Part shown: positions 45,104 to 54,679 of the stretch, in pieces
How the letters are laid out: the number at the start of each line of letters is the position of its first letter
Numbering within the stretch: position 1 is the stretch's first letter
DNA from: Parerythrobacter lacustris
Lineage (GTDB): Bacteria; Pseudomonadota; Alphaproteobacteria; Sphingomonadales; Sphingomonadaceae
Length of the DNA stretch: 64,000 nucleotides
Assembly (NCBI RefSeq): GCF_024626475.1
Contig: NZ_JANKHH010000003.1
Coordinates: forward strand, 124,001 to 188,000
Direction of reading: 5' to 3'
Notes under the pieces: generated by a model
What the model was told of the DNA's origin: nothing
The model's database searches: none
Seen by the model: only the letters and a program-made list of their open reading frames with translations
Made by a program: the position numbers and the translations under genes

Positions 45104-47377
45104 ATGTTCGACACGAAAACCGTATCGATGGAGTGGGGCGGCAAGACCCTCACCCTCGAAACCGGCCGCATTGCCCGTCAGGCTGACGGTGCAGTTCTGG
45201 CCACCTATGGCGAAACCGTGGTGCTGTGCGCCGTGACCGCCGCCAAGACCGTGAAGGAAGGCCAGGATTTCTTCCCGCTGACCGTTCACTATCAGGAAAA
45301 GTTCTTCGCCTCCGGCCGGATCCCCGGCGGCTTCTTCAAGCGCGAACGCGGCGCGACGGAAAAGGAAACGCTGGTCTCCCGCCTGACCGACCGCCCCATT
45401 CGCCCGCTGTTCCCCGAAGGCTTCTACAACGAGATCAACGTGATCGCACAGGTGCTGTCGTTCGACGGCGAGTGCGAGCCCGACATTCTCGCGATGATCG
45501 CGGCTTCGGCAGCGCTGACCATTTCGGGTGTCCCGTTCATGGGCCCGATCGGTGCGGTTCGCGTCGGCTATGTCGACGGTGAATACACCCTCAACCCGCG
45601 TCAGGACGCAGCTGCCGCCGGTGACCTCGACCTCGTCGTCGCCGCAACCGGCAATGCCGTGATGATGGTCGAATCGCAGGCTCGCGAACTCGACGAGGAA
45701 ATCATGCTCGGCGCGGTGCTGTTCGCGCATGACGAGTGCAAGAAGGTCGTCAATCTGATCGTCGACCTGGCCGAGAAGGCCGCCAAGGAGCCGTGGGAAG
45801 TCACCGTGAGCGACAATTCGGCGATCAAGGCGAAGCTCAAGGACCTGATCGGTGCGGACATTGCCGCCGCTTACAAGCTGACCGACAAGTCGGCCCGCTC
45901 GGACGCGCTCAATGCCGCCCGCGACAAGGCCAAGGCCGCATTTGCCGAGGAAGATGCGCAGACCCAGATGGTCGCGATCAAGTCGGTCAAGAAGGTCGAG
46001 GCGGACATCGTGCGCGGCGCGATCCTGAAGGACGGCACACGCATCGACGGGCGCAAGGTCGACCAGGTCCGTCCGATCGAAGCCATGGTCGGCTTCCTGC
46101 CCCGCACCCATGGTTCGGCGCTGTTCACTCGCGGTGAAACGCAGTCGATCTGCACCACCACGCTGGGCACCAAGGACAGCGAGCAGATGATCGACGGGCT
46201 GGAAGGCCTGAGCTACTCGAACTTCATGCTGCACTACAACTTCCCGCCCTATTCGGTCGGCGAAGTGGGCCGTTTCGGTGCGCCCTCGCGGCGCGACACC
46301 GGCCACGGCAAGCTCGCATGGCGCGCGCTTCAGGCGGTGCTGCCGAGCAAGGAAGACTTCCCTTACACGATCCGCGTGGTCTCGGACATTACCGAGTCCA
46401 ACGGTTCCTCCTCGATGGCGACCGTCTGCGGCGGCGCGCTGTCGATGATGGATGCGGGCGTTCCGATCACGCGCCCGGTTTCGGGTATCGCGATGGGCCT
46501 GATCCTCGAAGGCGAAGAGTTCACCGTGCTGTCCGACATTCTGGGTGACGAAGATCACCTGGGCGACATGGACTTCAAGGTGGCCGGGACCTCCGAAGGC
46601 ATCACCACGATGCAGATGGACATCAAGGTCGCCGGGATTACCCGCGAGATCTTCGAAGCCGCGCTGAATCAGGCGAAGGGTGGCCGCGCGCATATCCTGG
46701 GTGAAATGACCAAGGCGCTCGGCTCTGCCCGTAGCGAACTGTCGGCCCATGCCCCGCGCATCGAGACCATGCAGATCGACAAGTCGAAGATCCGCGACAT
46801 CATCGGCACGGGCGGCAAGGTGATCCGCGAGATCGTCGCCGAAACCGGTGCCAAGGTGGACATCGATGACGAAGGCCTGATCAAGATCTCCTCGTCCGAC
46901 CTCAGCCAGATCGAAGCTGCCCGCAAGTGGATCAGCGGAATCGTGGAAGAGGCCGAAGTCGGCAAGATCTATGACGGCAAGGTGGTCAACATCGTCGATT
47001 TCGGGGCGTTCGTGAACTTCATGGGCGGCAAGGACGGTCTCGTCCATGTCAGCGAAATGAAGAACGAGCGGGTCGAGAAGCCGACCGACGTCGTGTCCGA
47101 AGGGCAGGAAGTGAAGGTCAAGGTGCTCGAGATCGATCAGCGCGGCAAGGTCCGCCTGTCGATGCGCGTGGTCGACCAGGAAACCGGTGAAGAGCTGGAA
47201 GACACCCGCCCGCCGCGCGAACCGCGCGAACCGCGCGGTGACCGGGGCGATCGCGGCGACCGTCGGGGCCCGCGCGGCAACCGCGATCGCGGCAATGACC
47301 GCAGCGGACGCCGCGACGGCGGCCGCGGTCGTGACGGCGGCGGGGACAACCACGTTCCCGACTTCCTGAAGGACTGA
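45104..47377 (+). CDS. pnp: polynucleotide phosphorylase
   Basis: A 757-residue 3'-5' exoribonuclease of the degradosome. Two RNase PH-like domains, a KH domain ([12 protein letters not shown], about 566) and an S1 domain ([17 protein letters not shown]) are visible. The C-terminal 60 residues are an Arg-Gly/Asp-rich tail ([11 protein letters not shown]). ATG 45104 has AGAAGGA upstream. Confidence 0.97.
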   Translation: MFDTKTVSMEWGGKTLTLETGRIARQADGAVLATYGETVVLCAVTAAKTVKEGQDFFPLTVHYQEKFFASGRIPGGFFKRERGATEKETLVSRLTDRPIRPLFPEGFYNEINVIAQVLSFDGECEPDILAMIAASAALTISGVPFMGPIGAVRVGYVDGEYTLNPRQDAAAAGDLDLVVAATGNAVMMVESQARELDEEIMLGAVLFAHDECKKVVNLIVDLAEKAAKEPWEVTVSDNSAIKAKLKDLIGADIAAAYKLTDKSARSDALNAARDKAKAAFAEEDAQTQMVAIKSVKKVEADIVRGAILKDGTRIDGRKVDQVRPIEAMVGFLPRTHGSALFTRGETQSICTTTLGTKDSEQMIDGLEGLSYSNFMLHYNFPPYSVGEVGRFGAPSRRDTGHGKLAWRALQAVLPSKEDFPYTIRVVSDITESNGSSSMATVCGGALSMMDAGVPITRPVSGIAMGLILEGEEFTVLSDILGDEDHLGDMDFKVAGTSEGITTMQMDIKVAGITREIFEAALNQAKGGRAHILGEMTKALGSARSELSAHAPRIETMQIDKSKIRDIIGTGGKVIREIVAETGAKVDIDDEGLIKISSSDLSQIEAARKWISGIVEEAEVGKIYDGKVVNIVDFGAFVNFMGGKDGLVHVSEMKNERVEKPTDVVSEGQEVKVKVLEIDQRGKVRLSMRVVDQETGEELEDTRPPREPREPRGDRGDRGDRRGPRGNRDRGNDRSGRRDGGRGRDGGGDNHVPDFLKD

Positions 47378-47384
47378 CGCGGCG

Positions 47385-47465
47385 CGTCACCCCAGCGCAA
47401 GCTGGGGTCTCGTGCCGCAAGCTCGCCCTAGATGGAGAGCGATCCCAGCTTCCGCTGGGATGACG
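47385..47465. repeat. REP-like double palindrome, copy 3
   Basis: Arms CGTCACCCCAGCGCAAGC... and ...GCTTCCGCTGGGATGACG face each other. It is an imperfect relative of copy 2, 8 bp after the pnp stop. Confidence 0.85.
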
Positions 47466-47477
47466 GTAGAAACTGAG

Positions 47478-47509
47478 AAGGGCCGCTCGACAGGGCGGCC
47501 CTTTTCGTT
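47478..47509 (+). terminator. rho-independent terminator after pnp
   Basis: AAGGGCCGC pairs with GCGGCCCTT around an 8-nt loop and is followed by TTTTCGTTTC. Confidence 0.88.
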
Positions 47510-47523
47510 TCTAGGAACCACCC

Positions 47524-48207
47524 ATGCTACCCCGCGAAACCCTTGCCACGGCGCAGATCCCCGGTGGCGACGAATTGACCCTCGTCAGCCACGGGCGCGA
47601 TTTCATCATCATGCTCGGGCGTGACGAGCTGATGGGCACGCGGATGCAGTTCAGCGAGGAGCAGCTGGCACGGTTGACGCTGGAACGGCTGCAAGTGCCG
47701 AAGCCGCGCGTGCTGATCGGCGGCTATGGCATGGGCTTCACTTTCCGCTCGGCGCTCGAACATGCACCTGCCGAAGCGCGGATCGTGGTGGCCGAAGTCG
47801 TGCCGGAAATCCTCGACTGGGCGAGGGGGCCACTGGCGCATCTGACCGGCGCTTGCCTCGACGATCCGCGCGGCGAGGTGGTGCTGGCCGACGTCGCCGC
47901 GCTGATCGACGATGCGGTGGATGGCACCACCGCAGGTTACGACGCGATCCTGCTCGATGTCGACAACGGCCCCGACGGTATCGTGCGCGACGGCAACGAA
48001 CGGCTCTATACCCGCACCGGTATCGGGCGCGCGCGCGATGCCCTGCGTCCGGGCGGGGTGCTGGCGGTGTGGTCTGCGGCACCCGACCACAAGTTCACCG
48101 GCAGGCTCAAGGATGCCGGGCTGGAGGTCGACGTGCAGACCGTCCGCGCGCGGCCCAACAACAAAGGTCCGCACCACACCATCTGGTTTGCCACGCGCGC
48201 GCGCTAG
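47524..48207 (+). CDS. spermidine synthase-like SAM-dependent protein
   Basis: A 227-residue class I methyltransferase-fold protein related to spermidine synthase (SpeE). The SAM-binding core has VLIGGYGMGFTFRSALEH and VVAEVVPEILDWAR; YDAILLDVDNGPDG fits the SpeE-type loop. The N-terminal domain of a true polyamine synthase is reduced, so the activity is uncertain. It has a promoter region after the pnp terminator. Confidence 0.8.
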   Translation: MLPRETLATAQIPGGDELTLVSHGRDFIIMLGRDELMGTRMQFSEEQLARLTLERLQVPKPRVLIGGYGMGFTFRSALEHAPAEARIVVAEVVPEILDWARGPLAHLTGACLDDPRGEVVLADVAALIDDAVDGTTAGYDAILLDVDNGPDGIVRDGNERLYTRTGIGRARDALRPGGVLAVWSAAPDHKFTGRLKDAGLEVDVQTVRARPNNKGPHHTIWFATRAR

Positions 48208-48304
48208 CCGGACATATCCCCACAGCGCCAATTCCTTGTTCTTGCGTAATTCATCATCGGTGTGAGAAACAGTCCATGCTGGGCAAGCAGGGAGGAATTT
48301 TCCG

Positions 48305-50467
48305 ATGAAGAGATCGGCATGGGTATTGGGTGCTCTGGTCGCATGCGCATGGGCGACACCGGCGCTGGCGAGCGGCGATTACTGCCGGCCATCGTGGCGG
48401 CCCGAGAACCCGGACCTCGATTGCACCAGCCAGATCGCGATCTCCCCCGGCAACGATTCGCGGGTCAATCTCTACCTCTTGCTGCTCGACCAGGCCGATC
48501 TCGACGGGTCGGGGCGCGATTATCCCGATCTCGAGTGGTACACCTTCTACGGACGCAACTTCTTCCGCTGGCAGAACCTGCGCGAAGCGTGGTTCCCGCT
48601 GCCGCCGCTCGATGAGGAATCGGGCGGGGACGGTTGGTCGATCTACGGCGGCGACCGTTGCCAGACGGTCCAGACCGGCCGGGCGGCCTTCCTTGCGGCA
48701 CTCGACGGCGCGAGCGCACTGAAGGCATCGGATCGCGAGTTGTTGACCGCTTCGCGCGGCCAGGTGGATGGGACCTGCGAAGAAGGCCCGGGTTCGGTCA
48801 AGTTGCCCGAAGACGGGGGCTACTTCGTCAATATCGGAACCAACGGCATCGGCGATGCGGCGATGGGATTCATGACCTATCTCGAAGCCTCGGCCAGCTT
48901 CTACGGCGGCGAATGGGGCAGGGCGGGGGAATATTACGCGAAGCTCCGCGATGGCAGCATCGACCCGTGGCTGACCGAAACCGCGAACTACATGGTTGCG
49001 CGCACGGCGCTCAATGAAGCGATCGAGTCGGGTGACGACGAATGGGGCTGGTTCGATACCGAAAAGGCCAACCGGGCGGCGGCCAAGCGATCGGAGGACC
49101 AATTCCGCGCCTATCTCGCGAAATATCCGGAAGGGCGCTACGCCGCCTCCGCCAAGGGCCTGATCCGCAAGGCGCTGTGGTTGCAGGGAGAGTATGGCAA
49201 GCTTGGCACAATCTACGGGGAACTGCTGCAGGATGCCGACCCGACTGCCGAACAGACCGCGCGGCTGGTCGAGGAACTCGACGACAAATATCTGACCCGC
49301 AGCAACGAACCCGCGCTCGACAGCGCGCTGCTGCTGGCCGCCGACGATCTGATGCGGATGCGCAGCTGGCAATACGACGAGGCGCAGCGCGAATACGGCG
49401 CGAGGGGGCTCACCGCACAGGAGCTCGCCGCGCAGGCCACCACCTTTGCCGAACATCCCGACCTCTATGCCTTCCTCAAGGCCAATCACGCCTTCTATGT
49501 TACCAAGGATTACCGCGCGGTACGCGACCTTCTGCCGGACGATGCGAAGCGGGACAGTTACACCCCGCTTGCGTTCAGTCGCCAGTACCTGCGCGGGCTG
49601 GCGCTGCATGCGCTGAAGGACCCCAACGAGGAAGGCTTCTGGCTCGAACTGATCGGCGGCGCGAAGGGCATGTGGCAGCGCCCGGCGGTTGAACTGGCGC
49701 TGGCGCGGCTGTGGGAACAGCAGGGCAAGGTGGACAAGGTCTTCGCCGAAGGATCGCCCGTCACCGACAGCCGCATCCGGCGCATGCTGCTGGGTAATTC
49801 CGCCGGGCCGGAGGTTTTGAAACGGCAGATTCGTTCGACCTCCGCGCCGCAGCCGGAACGCGCCTTTGCCCTGTTCACCGCGCTGCTGCGCCAGTTGCAG
49901 CACGGGCAATATGCCGGGTTCGGGGAGGATTTCCCCTTCGCCGCGCAATTCCCGCTGCCGGGGGAGAACGAGTATGGCCTGTGGAACGTGATCGATGACG
50001 TGAACCCGCCGCTCAACCTGTTCACCGCGGGCGAATGGTCTGATGGCTATACCTGCCCGTCGATCGACAAGACGGCAGCGGCGCTGGCACGCAATCCCAA
50101 GGATGTCGACGGGCGGCTGTGTCTAGGGGAATTCTATCGTTTGAATGGGTTCGACGACTTCCAGTTCGAGTATCGCTGGGAAGAAGCCGCAGGCCTGCCC
50201 CCGGCGTTGGGAAGCAGCGACAACTACCCCGGCAAGGCGACCCCGCGGCACGATTTCTACACCGCGATCATGGCGGAACGGGGTGCGACGAAGAAACAGC
50301 GCGCCTATGCGCTCTATCGGGCGATCCGCTGCTATGCGCCTGCCAACACCAACACCTGCGGCGGTGGTGACGGGGTCGCGAAAAGCCAGCGCGAAGCATG
50401 GTTCAAGACGCTCAAGCGCGACTATGGCGACACGTCGTGGGCAAAGGAGCTGAAGTATTTCTGGTAG
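48305..50467 (+). CDS. large exported helical-repeat protein
   Basis: A 720-residue protein with a signal peptide (ALA|SG, residue 22). The sequence is rich in Trp, Tyr and alanine helices with TPR-like runs (ASASFYGGEWGRAGEYYAKL, YGKLGTIYGELL). Conserved-looking cysteines occur near the N-terminus (C27, C40) and C-terminus (CYAPANTNTCGG). It may be a periplasmic scaffold. The following DUF3142 lipoprotein overlaps its last codons, so the pair is probably functional together. No family name was recognised. Confidence 0.72.
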   Translation: MKRSAWVLGALVACAWATPALASGDYCRPSWRPENPDLDCTSQIAISPGNDSRVNLYLLLLDQADLDGSGRDYPDLEWYTFYGRNFFRWQNLREAWFPLPPLDEESGGDGWSIYGGDRCQTVQTGRAAFLAALDGASALKASDRELLTASRGQVDGTCEEGPGSVKLPEDGGYFVNIGTNGIGDAAMGFMTYLEASASFYGGEWGRAGEYYAKLRDGSIDPWLTETANYMVARTALNEAIESGDDEWGWFDTEKANRAAAKRSEDQFRAYLAKYPEGRYAASAKGLIRKALWLQGEYGKLGTIYGELLQDADPTAEQTARLVEELDDKYLTRSNEPALDSALLLAADDLMRMRSWQYDEAQREYGARGLTAQELAAQATTFAEHPDLYAFLKANHAFYVTKDYRAVRDLLPDDAKRDSYTPLAFSRQYLRGLALHALKDPNEEGFWLELIGGAKGMWQRPAVELALARLWEQQGKVDKVFAEGSPVTDSRIRRMLLGNSAGPEVLKRQIRSTSAPQPERAFALFTALLRQLQHGQYAGFGEDFPFAAQFPLPGENEYGLWNVIDDVNPPLNLFTAGEWSDGYTCPSIDKTAAALARNPKDVDGRLCLGEFYRLNGFDDFQFEYRWEEAAGLPPALGSSDNYPGKATPRHDFYTAIMAERGATKKQRAYALYRAIRCYAPANTNTCGGGDGVAKSQREAWFKTLKRDYGDTSWAKELKYFW

Positions 50468-51188
50468 GCGCTGGGCTGCGCTCGTCGCGGCCCTGCTGCT
50501 CGCGGCCTGCGGGCCAGCCGATTCGGGTCCGCAGCGCGTCGACCCCGCCGAATACGACGCGTTCTATCTGTGGAGCGGGGTCGAGCCGCGTCCGGACATG
50601 GCGCAGGCCGAGGCAGTCTATCTGTTATGGGGTGAATTGCAGCGCGGTGATCCCACGCGGATCGTGGCGATGCGGCGCACCGTGCCGACCGCGCGGACCG
50701 GCGAGTTGTGGCTTGTCGTCCGCGCCGACCGGCTCGACTGGTCCGAGGCAGCGTACGGGCAATTGTTCGATGCCGCGCGCAGCTGGGACCGCGATGGCCG
50801 CCTGACCGGGGTGCAGATCGATTTCGATTCCTCGACCGGCGAACTGCGCAACTATGCGGCCTTCCTCGCCGACATACGCAATCGGCTACCCAGAAACCTC
50901 AAGCTTTCAGCCACCGGGCTGATGGACTGGCCGGCCAACGCCTCCGAAGCGGACCTCGCCGCGATGCGCGGCGCGCTCGACGAGATCGTCATCCAGACCT
51001 ACGCCGGGACCACCACGATCCCCGAATATCCGCGCTATCTCGCGGCGGCGAAGCGGCTACGAATGCCCTATCGCGTGGCGGTGGTCGAAGACGGCGAATG
51101 GGCCGCGCCGGAGCATCTGGCGAGCGATCCCGATTTTCGCGGCTACGTCGTGTTCCTGCTCGCCGAGCGGTTCCGGCGGGACCGATAA
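50457..51188 (+). CDS. DUF3142 lipoprotein with a likely ATT start codon
   Basis: A 243-residue protein. The DUF3142 core (VYLLWGEL..., VQIDFDSSTGELRNYAAFL, LSATGLMDWPAN, YVVFLLAERFRRD) occupies most of it. Upstream of the first ATG (50598) the frame stays open and encodes a lipoprotein signal (ALLLAAC, C18). The frame is closed by a TGA at 50451 and contains no ATG, GTG or TTG in between. ATT at 50457 has AAAGGAG 7 bp before it and gives a proper signal peptide. The function is unknown. Confidence 0.75.
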   Translation: MSGRRWAALVAALLLAACGPADSGPQRVDPAEYDAFYLWSGVEPRPDMAQAEAVYLLWGELQRGDPTRIVAMRRTVPTARTGELWLVVRADRLDWSEAAYGQLFDAARSWDRDGRLTGVQIDFDSSTGELRNYAAFLADIRNRLPRNLKLSATGLMDWPANASEADLAAMRGALDEIVIQTYAGTTTIPEYPRYLAAAKRLRMPYRVAVVEDGEWAAPEHLASDPDFRGYVVFLLAERFRRDR

Positions 51189-51191
51189 GCG

Positions 51192-51716
51192 TCAGCCCTT
51201 GACCGGCAGCGCGCCCAGATAGTCGCGCTTACCGATCGCCAGCCCCTTCATGCGCAGGATGTCGTAGGCGGTTGCGGCGTGAAAATAGAAGTTGGGCTGC
51301 GAAAAGCCGAGCAGGAAATCCTGCACGGTGAAGTCGAGCCGGAACTTGTCGCCGATGGTGAAGACCATGTCGTTGCCCGCCAGCGCATCGAGAGTGTCCG
51401 CGTCGACCGCTTCGAGTGCGGCCTTCGAGCGGTCGAGCAGATCCCGCAAGGCCTCGAAGCTGTCGGGTGGCGGGTCCATGTGCGGGATGAATTGCCCCAC
51501 GTGCGCTCCATCGAGGGCATGCGCCGAATGGGTCCAGCAGCTCTTCACCTGATAGGCGAAGGGCAGCATGTCGGGGGCCAGCCGGGCATCGAGCAGTTCG
51601 CGAGCAGGCTGGTCGTTCTCCTCGCACCAGACCTCCGCCTTGTCGACCAGCGCGCGGACCGAGGCGGTCACTTGCAACCATCCGGGAATCAGTGCGTCGC
51701 GCAGGGAAAGTGGCAT
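51192..51716 (-). CDS. DUF1993 family protein (DinB-like fold)
   Basis: A 174-residue protein recognised as DUF1993 by the start (MPLSLRDALIPGWLQVTASVRALVDKAE) and the HAATAYDILRMKGLAIGKRDYLG end. The family has a four-helix DinB-like fold and may bind metal. It is tail-to-tail with the DUF3142 gene. Confidence 0.85.
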   Translation of the reverse strand: MPLSLRDALIPGWLQVTASVRALVDKAEVWCEENDQPARELLDARLAPDMLPFAYQVKSCWTHSAHALDGAHVGQFIPHMDPPPDSFEALRDLLDRSKAALEAVDADTLDALAGNDMVFTIGDKFRLDFTVQDFLLGFSQPNFYFHAATAYDILRMKGLAIGKRDYLGALPVKG

Positions 51717-51746
51717 GGAAATCTCCTGTTGGCTGTGAGAATCGGC

Positions 51747-52379
51747 TTAGCGGGCGAGTGGCAGCTCGACCACCCTGTCGGTCAGACGGGCGACCTCTGC
51801 GGCATCGTGGCTGACATAAAGCATCGGCAGGCCCAGCTCGTCGCGGATACGCTCGACGCACTGCAAGACCTGCTCGCCGCGCGCGGGATCGAGCGATGCC
51901 AGCGGCTCGTCCAGCAGCAGGAAGCGCGGAGCGGCAAGAAGTGCCCGTCCGATCGCCACCCGGCGGGTTTCGCCGCCGGACAGACTGGCGGGGTGGCGGT
52001 CGAGCAGGTCAGCAATCTCGAGCAGGCATGCCACTTCCATCAGATCGATCCAGCGATCCTCCGAGGATGCCAGCGCCTCGCCATAGGCGAGGTTCCGGAC
52101 GACGGTGAGGTGCGGAAACAGGCGGCTGTCCTGAAACACATAGCCGCAACTCCGCGCCTCAGGCGGCAGGTTTGTGTGGGAGGCCCGGTCGAACAGCGTC
52201 CTGCCGCCGATCGCGATGTGGCCGTCGTCAGGCACCATCAGCCCGGCAATGCAGTTGAGCACGGTGGTCTTCCCCGCGCCCGAGGGTCCGGTCAGCGCCA
52301 CCAGCCCGGCGCTGTCGCTCATCGTAAGGTCGATCGACCGCTCGCCGATCCGCTTCTTGATGCGCAGGTCAAAGGACAT
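51747..52379 (-). CDS. modC: molybdate ABC transporter ATPase, short form
   Basis: A 210-residue ABC ATPase with Walker A GPSGAGKT, the Q-loop (VFQDSRLFPHLTV), signature LSGGE and Walker B LLLDEPLASLD. It ends right after the ABC domain, so the C-terminal TOBE/Mop regulatory domain of ModC (about 350 residues) is absent. ATG 52379 overlaps modB by 11 bp. It drives molybdate uptake with ModB and ModA. Confidence 0.92.
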   Translation of the reverse strand: MSFDLRIKKRIGERSIDLTMSDSAGLVALTGPSGAGKTTVLNCIAGLMVPDDGHIAIGGRTLFDRASHTNLPPEARSCGYVFQDSRLFPHLTVVRNLAYGEALASSEDRWIDLMEVACLLEIADLLDRHPASLSGGETRRVAIGRALLAAPRFLLLDEPLASLDPARGEQVLQCVERIRDELGLPMLYVSHDAAEVARLTDRVVELPLAR

Positions 52380-53070
52380 GGGCACCCTTTCCGCCGCTGC
52401 GCCGGATCAGCCACTCGCTCACCAGCAAGGCGAAAAGCGACAGGATGATCGAGAGCACCACCAGCCGCGCCACGACGACATCCGTTCCGGGGATTTGCAG
52501 CGCGCTGTAGATGGCGAGCGGCAGGGTGCGCGTTTCGCCCGGGATACTGGAGACGAAGGTTATCGTCGCCCCGAATTCGCCGATGCTGCGCGCGAAGCCG
52601 AGCACCGTTCCAGCGAGGATGCCCGGCAGCGACAGGGGCAGCGTGATGGTGCGGAAGGCGTGCCAGCGAGTGGCCCCAAGCGTGCGCGCCGCATCGATCA
52701 GGTGCTGGTCGACCATCTCGATCGACAGCCGCATGGCCCGCACCATCAGGGGCAGGGCCATGACCGCCGCAGCAAGCGCCGCCCCGGTCCAGCGGAAGGC
52801 AAGCGACAGCCCGAACTGTGCCTCGAGCCAGCTGCCAATCGGACCGGTCCGCCCGAACAGGATGAGCAGGATGTAACCGGTGACCACCGGTGGTACGACC
52901 AGCGGAAGATGAACGAACGCGTCGAGCAACACACGCCCCGGGAACCGTTTGCGGGCAAGCAGCCAAGCGAGCGCATAGGCAACCGGCAGGGTGGCTGCGA
53001 CCGCCACCAGGCTCACTTTCAGCGACAGCCCGATAATGCCCAATTCTTCGGCGCTGAGCGGTGCGATCAC
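52369..53070 (-). CDS. modB: molybdate ABC transporter permease
   Basis: A 233-residue permease with about five helices and the EAA-type loop (LIDAARTLGATRWHAFRTITLPLSLPGI). It fits ModB in length. GTG 53070 overlaps the modA stop (GTGA). Confidence 0.94.
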   Translation of the reverse strand: MIAPLSAEELGIIGLSLKVSLVAVAATLPVAYALAWLLARKRFPGRVLLDAFVHLPLVVPPVVTGYILLILFGRTGPIGSWLEAQFGLSLAFRWTGAALAAAVMALPLMVRAMRLSIEMVDQHLIDAARTLGATRWHAFRTITLPLSLPGILAGTVLGFARSIGEFGATITFVSSIPGETRTLPLAIYSALQIPGTDVVVARLVVLSIILSLFALLVSEWLIRRSGGKGAHVL

Positions 53071-53816
53071 GGACGTTTGAAGCCGTGACGTGCAAACACG
53101 GCAGCCGACTTGGGTGAAGCGAGAAATTCGAGGAAGCCGCGCGCATCCGGGTGTCCGCTGGCGGGGAGGATCATGGCGATATAATCGATCGGGTCATGGC
53201 TGTCGCGGCTGAAGGCCAGCACCGTTTCAAGATCCGCTTCCTCCGCAACGTCGCTGGCGTAGAGCATGCCCAGCGGCGCCTCGCCCCGTTTGACCAGCAC
53301 CATCGCAGCGCGCGCCGATTGGGTGGGGACAATGCTGCTTTCCGCCTTGTCCCACAGCCCCTCGCTGGTCAGCGCCTGCCTTGCATAGCGCCCGAGGGGG
53401 ACTGTTTCAGGGTCACCCGTGGCCAGCGGGACTTCGCCGAGCTGCGAGAGGACCTCTTCCCGCGAGATCGACGTTCCGTCGTCGTGGCGTGCGAGGACAA
53501 GGCTGTTGGAAGCGATGGTGCGCAGACCGGCTTCGTCGAGGTCGCCTTGCTGGGCGAGATAGTCGATCCATTCACGGTCGGCGCTGATGAAGATGTCCCC
53601 CGGGGCACCGGATTGCACCTGCCGCGCGAGGGCTGGCGAAGAGGCAAACGAAAGCACCGGTGGAGGCCTTCCGCTCGCCCGCCATTGCTCGGCCAGTTCC
53701 TCCAGCGGTGCCTGAAGGCTCGACGCGGCCAGTACGACCGGACCCTTGGGCTCGGATGGCGCGCAGGAGACCAGTGCGAAGAGCGAGAAGAGCAAGGCAA
53801 GAAGGCCGCGAAACAT
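53067..53816 (-). CDS. modA: molybdate-binding lipoprotein
   Basis: A 249-residue binding protein with a lipoprotein signal (LVSC, C18). Binding residues lie in LAASSLQAP, FASSPALARQV and TQSARAAMVLV. It captures molybdate in the periplasm. It is the first gene of the modABC operon. Confidence 0.94.
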   Translation of the reverse strand: MFRGLLALLFSLFALVSCAPSEPKGPVVLAASSLQAPLEELAEQWRASGRPPPVLSFASSPALARQVQSGAPGDIFISADREWIDYLAQQGDLDEAGLRTIASNSLVLARHDDGTSISREEVLSQLGEVPLATGDPETVPLGRYARQALTSEGLWDKAESSIVPTQSARAAMVLVKRGEAPLGMLYASDVAEEADLETVLAFSRDSHDPIDYIAMILPASGHPDARGFLEFLASPKSAAVFARHGFKRP

Positions 53817-53862
53817 GCGGCCCTTCTTGCCGAGGCTACTGGCGATGTCGAGGGGGATAAAG

Positions 53863-53896
53863 CGGGGGCCGCAATCGATGTCGACTGCGGCCCCCG
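53863..53896 (-). terminator. hairpin downstream of gcrA
   Basis: CGGGGGCCGCA and TGCGGCCCCCG form an 11-bp stem; on the minus strand it is followed by CTTTAT. It would end gcrA. The T-tract is weak. Confidence 0.55.
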
Positions 53897-53915
53897 GCCT
53901 AGGATCTTTCCTCTG

Positions 53916-54593
53916 TCAGCGGACCCGTGGTCCGCCGAACGGCAACGGAGGTGGGGGGCGGCGCGCGCCGCGCGGCAGTTGTGCCTGGAAGGCGCGCCCG
54001 CAATGCTCGACGCAATAGGGGAAGCCGGGGTTCACCGCTACGCCGCAGAAATGGAAATCGGGTTCGCCCGGGTGGCCCATCGGCCAGCGGCAGACCTTGT
54101 CGTTCAGGTCGAGCAGGCTGGTCTTGTCGGCGATCGAAGGATCGGGCTTCGCGGGCACCAGCCGGCGCGGCGGCGCGGGCGGGATCGGCGCCTGCTGGTC
54201 ACCGGGTCCTTGCCGCAAAAACCCGCCAGGGCCGACCGACACGATCCGTGGAAGGTCCGGAGCGGGATTGGGCATCGGCTGCGACTGATTGGGGGCACTG
54301 GAGGTCTGCTGGTGTGCAGGCGCAGCCACAGGCGGCTCGGCAGGGGCAGCGACCGGCCGCGGTGTCGGCTTGGCAACCACCTTCTTGGGAACAGCGGCCT
54401 TGGCCGGGGCCTTGGCAACCGGTTTCTCGTTTGCCTTTACCGGAGACGGGCGTGACTTCAGCCCCAGGCGGTGCGCCTTGCCGATCACCGCATTGCGCGA
54501 CACTCCGCCAAGCTCGTCGGCGATCTGGCTGGCGGTCGAGCCGCCTTCCCACATCTTCTTCAGCGTGGCGATCCGTTCGTCTGTCCAGCTCAT
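53916..54593 (-). CDS. gcrA: cell-cycle regulator GcrA
   Basis: A 225-residue GcrA. The N-terminal HTH (MSWTDERIATLKKMWEGGSTASQIADELGGVSRNAVIGKAHRLG) is intact, followed by a Pro/Ala/Lys linker. The C-terminal polymerase-binding part has KVCRWPMGHPGEPDF and CG-VNPGFPYC motifs. In Caulobacter it works with CcrM methylation to control transcription. ATG 54593 is the family start; the longer frame is unlikely. Confidence 0.95.
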   Translation of the reverse strand: MSWTDERIATLKKMWEGGSTASQIADELGGVSRNAVIGKAHRLGLKSRPSPVKANEKPVAKAPAKAAVPKKVVAKPTPRPVAAPAEPPVAAPAHQQTSSAPNQSQPMPNPAPDLPRIVSVGPGGFLRQGPGDQQAPIPPAPPRRLVPAKPDPSIADKTSLLDLNDKVCRWPMGHPGEPDFHFCGVAVNPGFPYCVEHCGRAFQAQLPRGARRPPPPLPFGGPRVR

Positions 54594-54679
54594 TCTATCA
54601 TAGTATCCATGTTCAGGTATCGGGCGCGAAACAAAGCGTCGGCTTGCCAGCACAAGCCAATCGCCCTAGGCGCGCCCCT

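Noticed and set aside
45089-47353. 754-codon minus-strand frame across pnp
   Set aside because: Antisense shadow of PNPase, which has unmistakable domains and a ribosome site.
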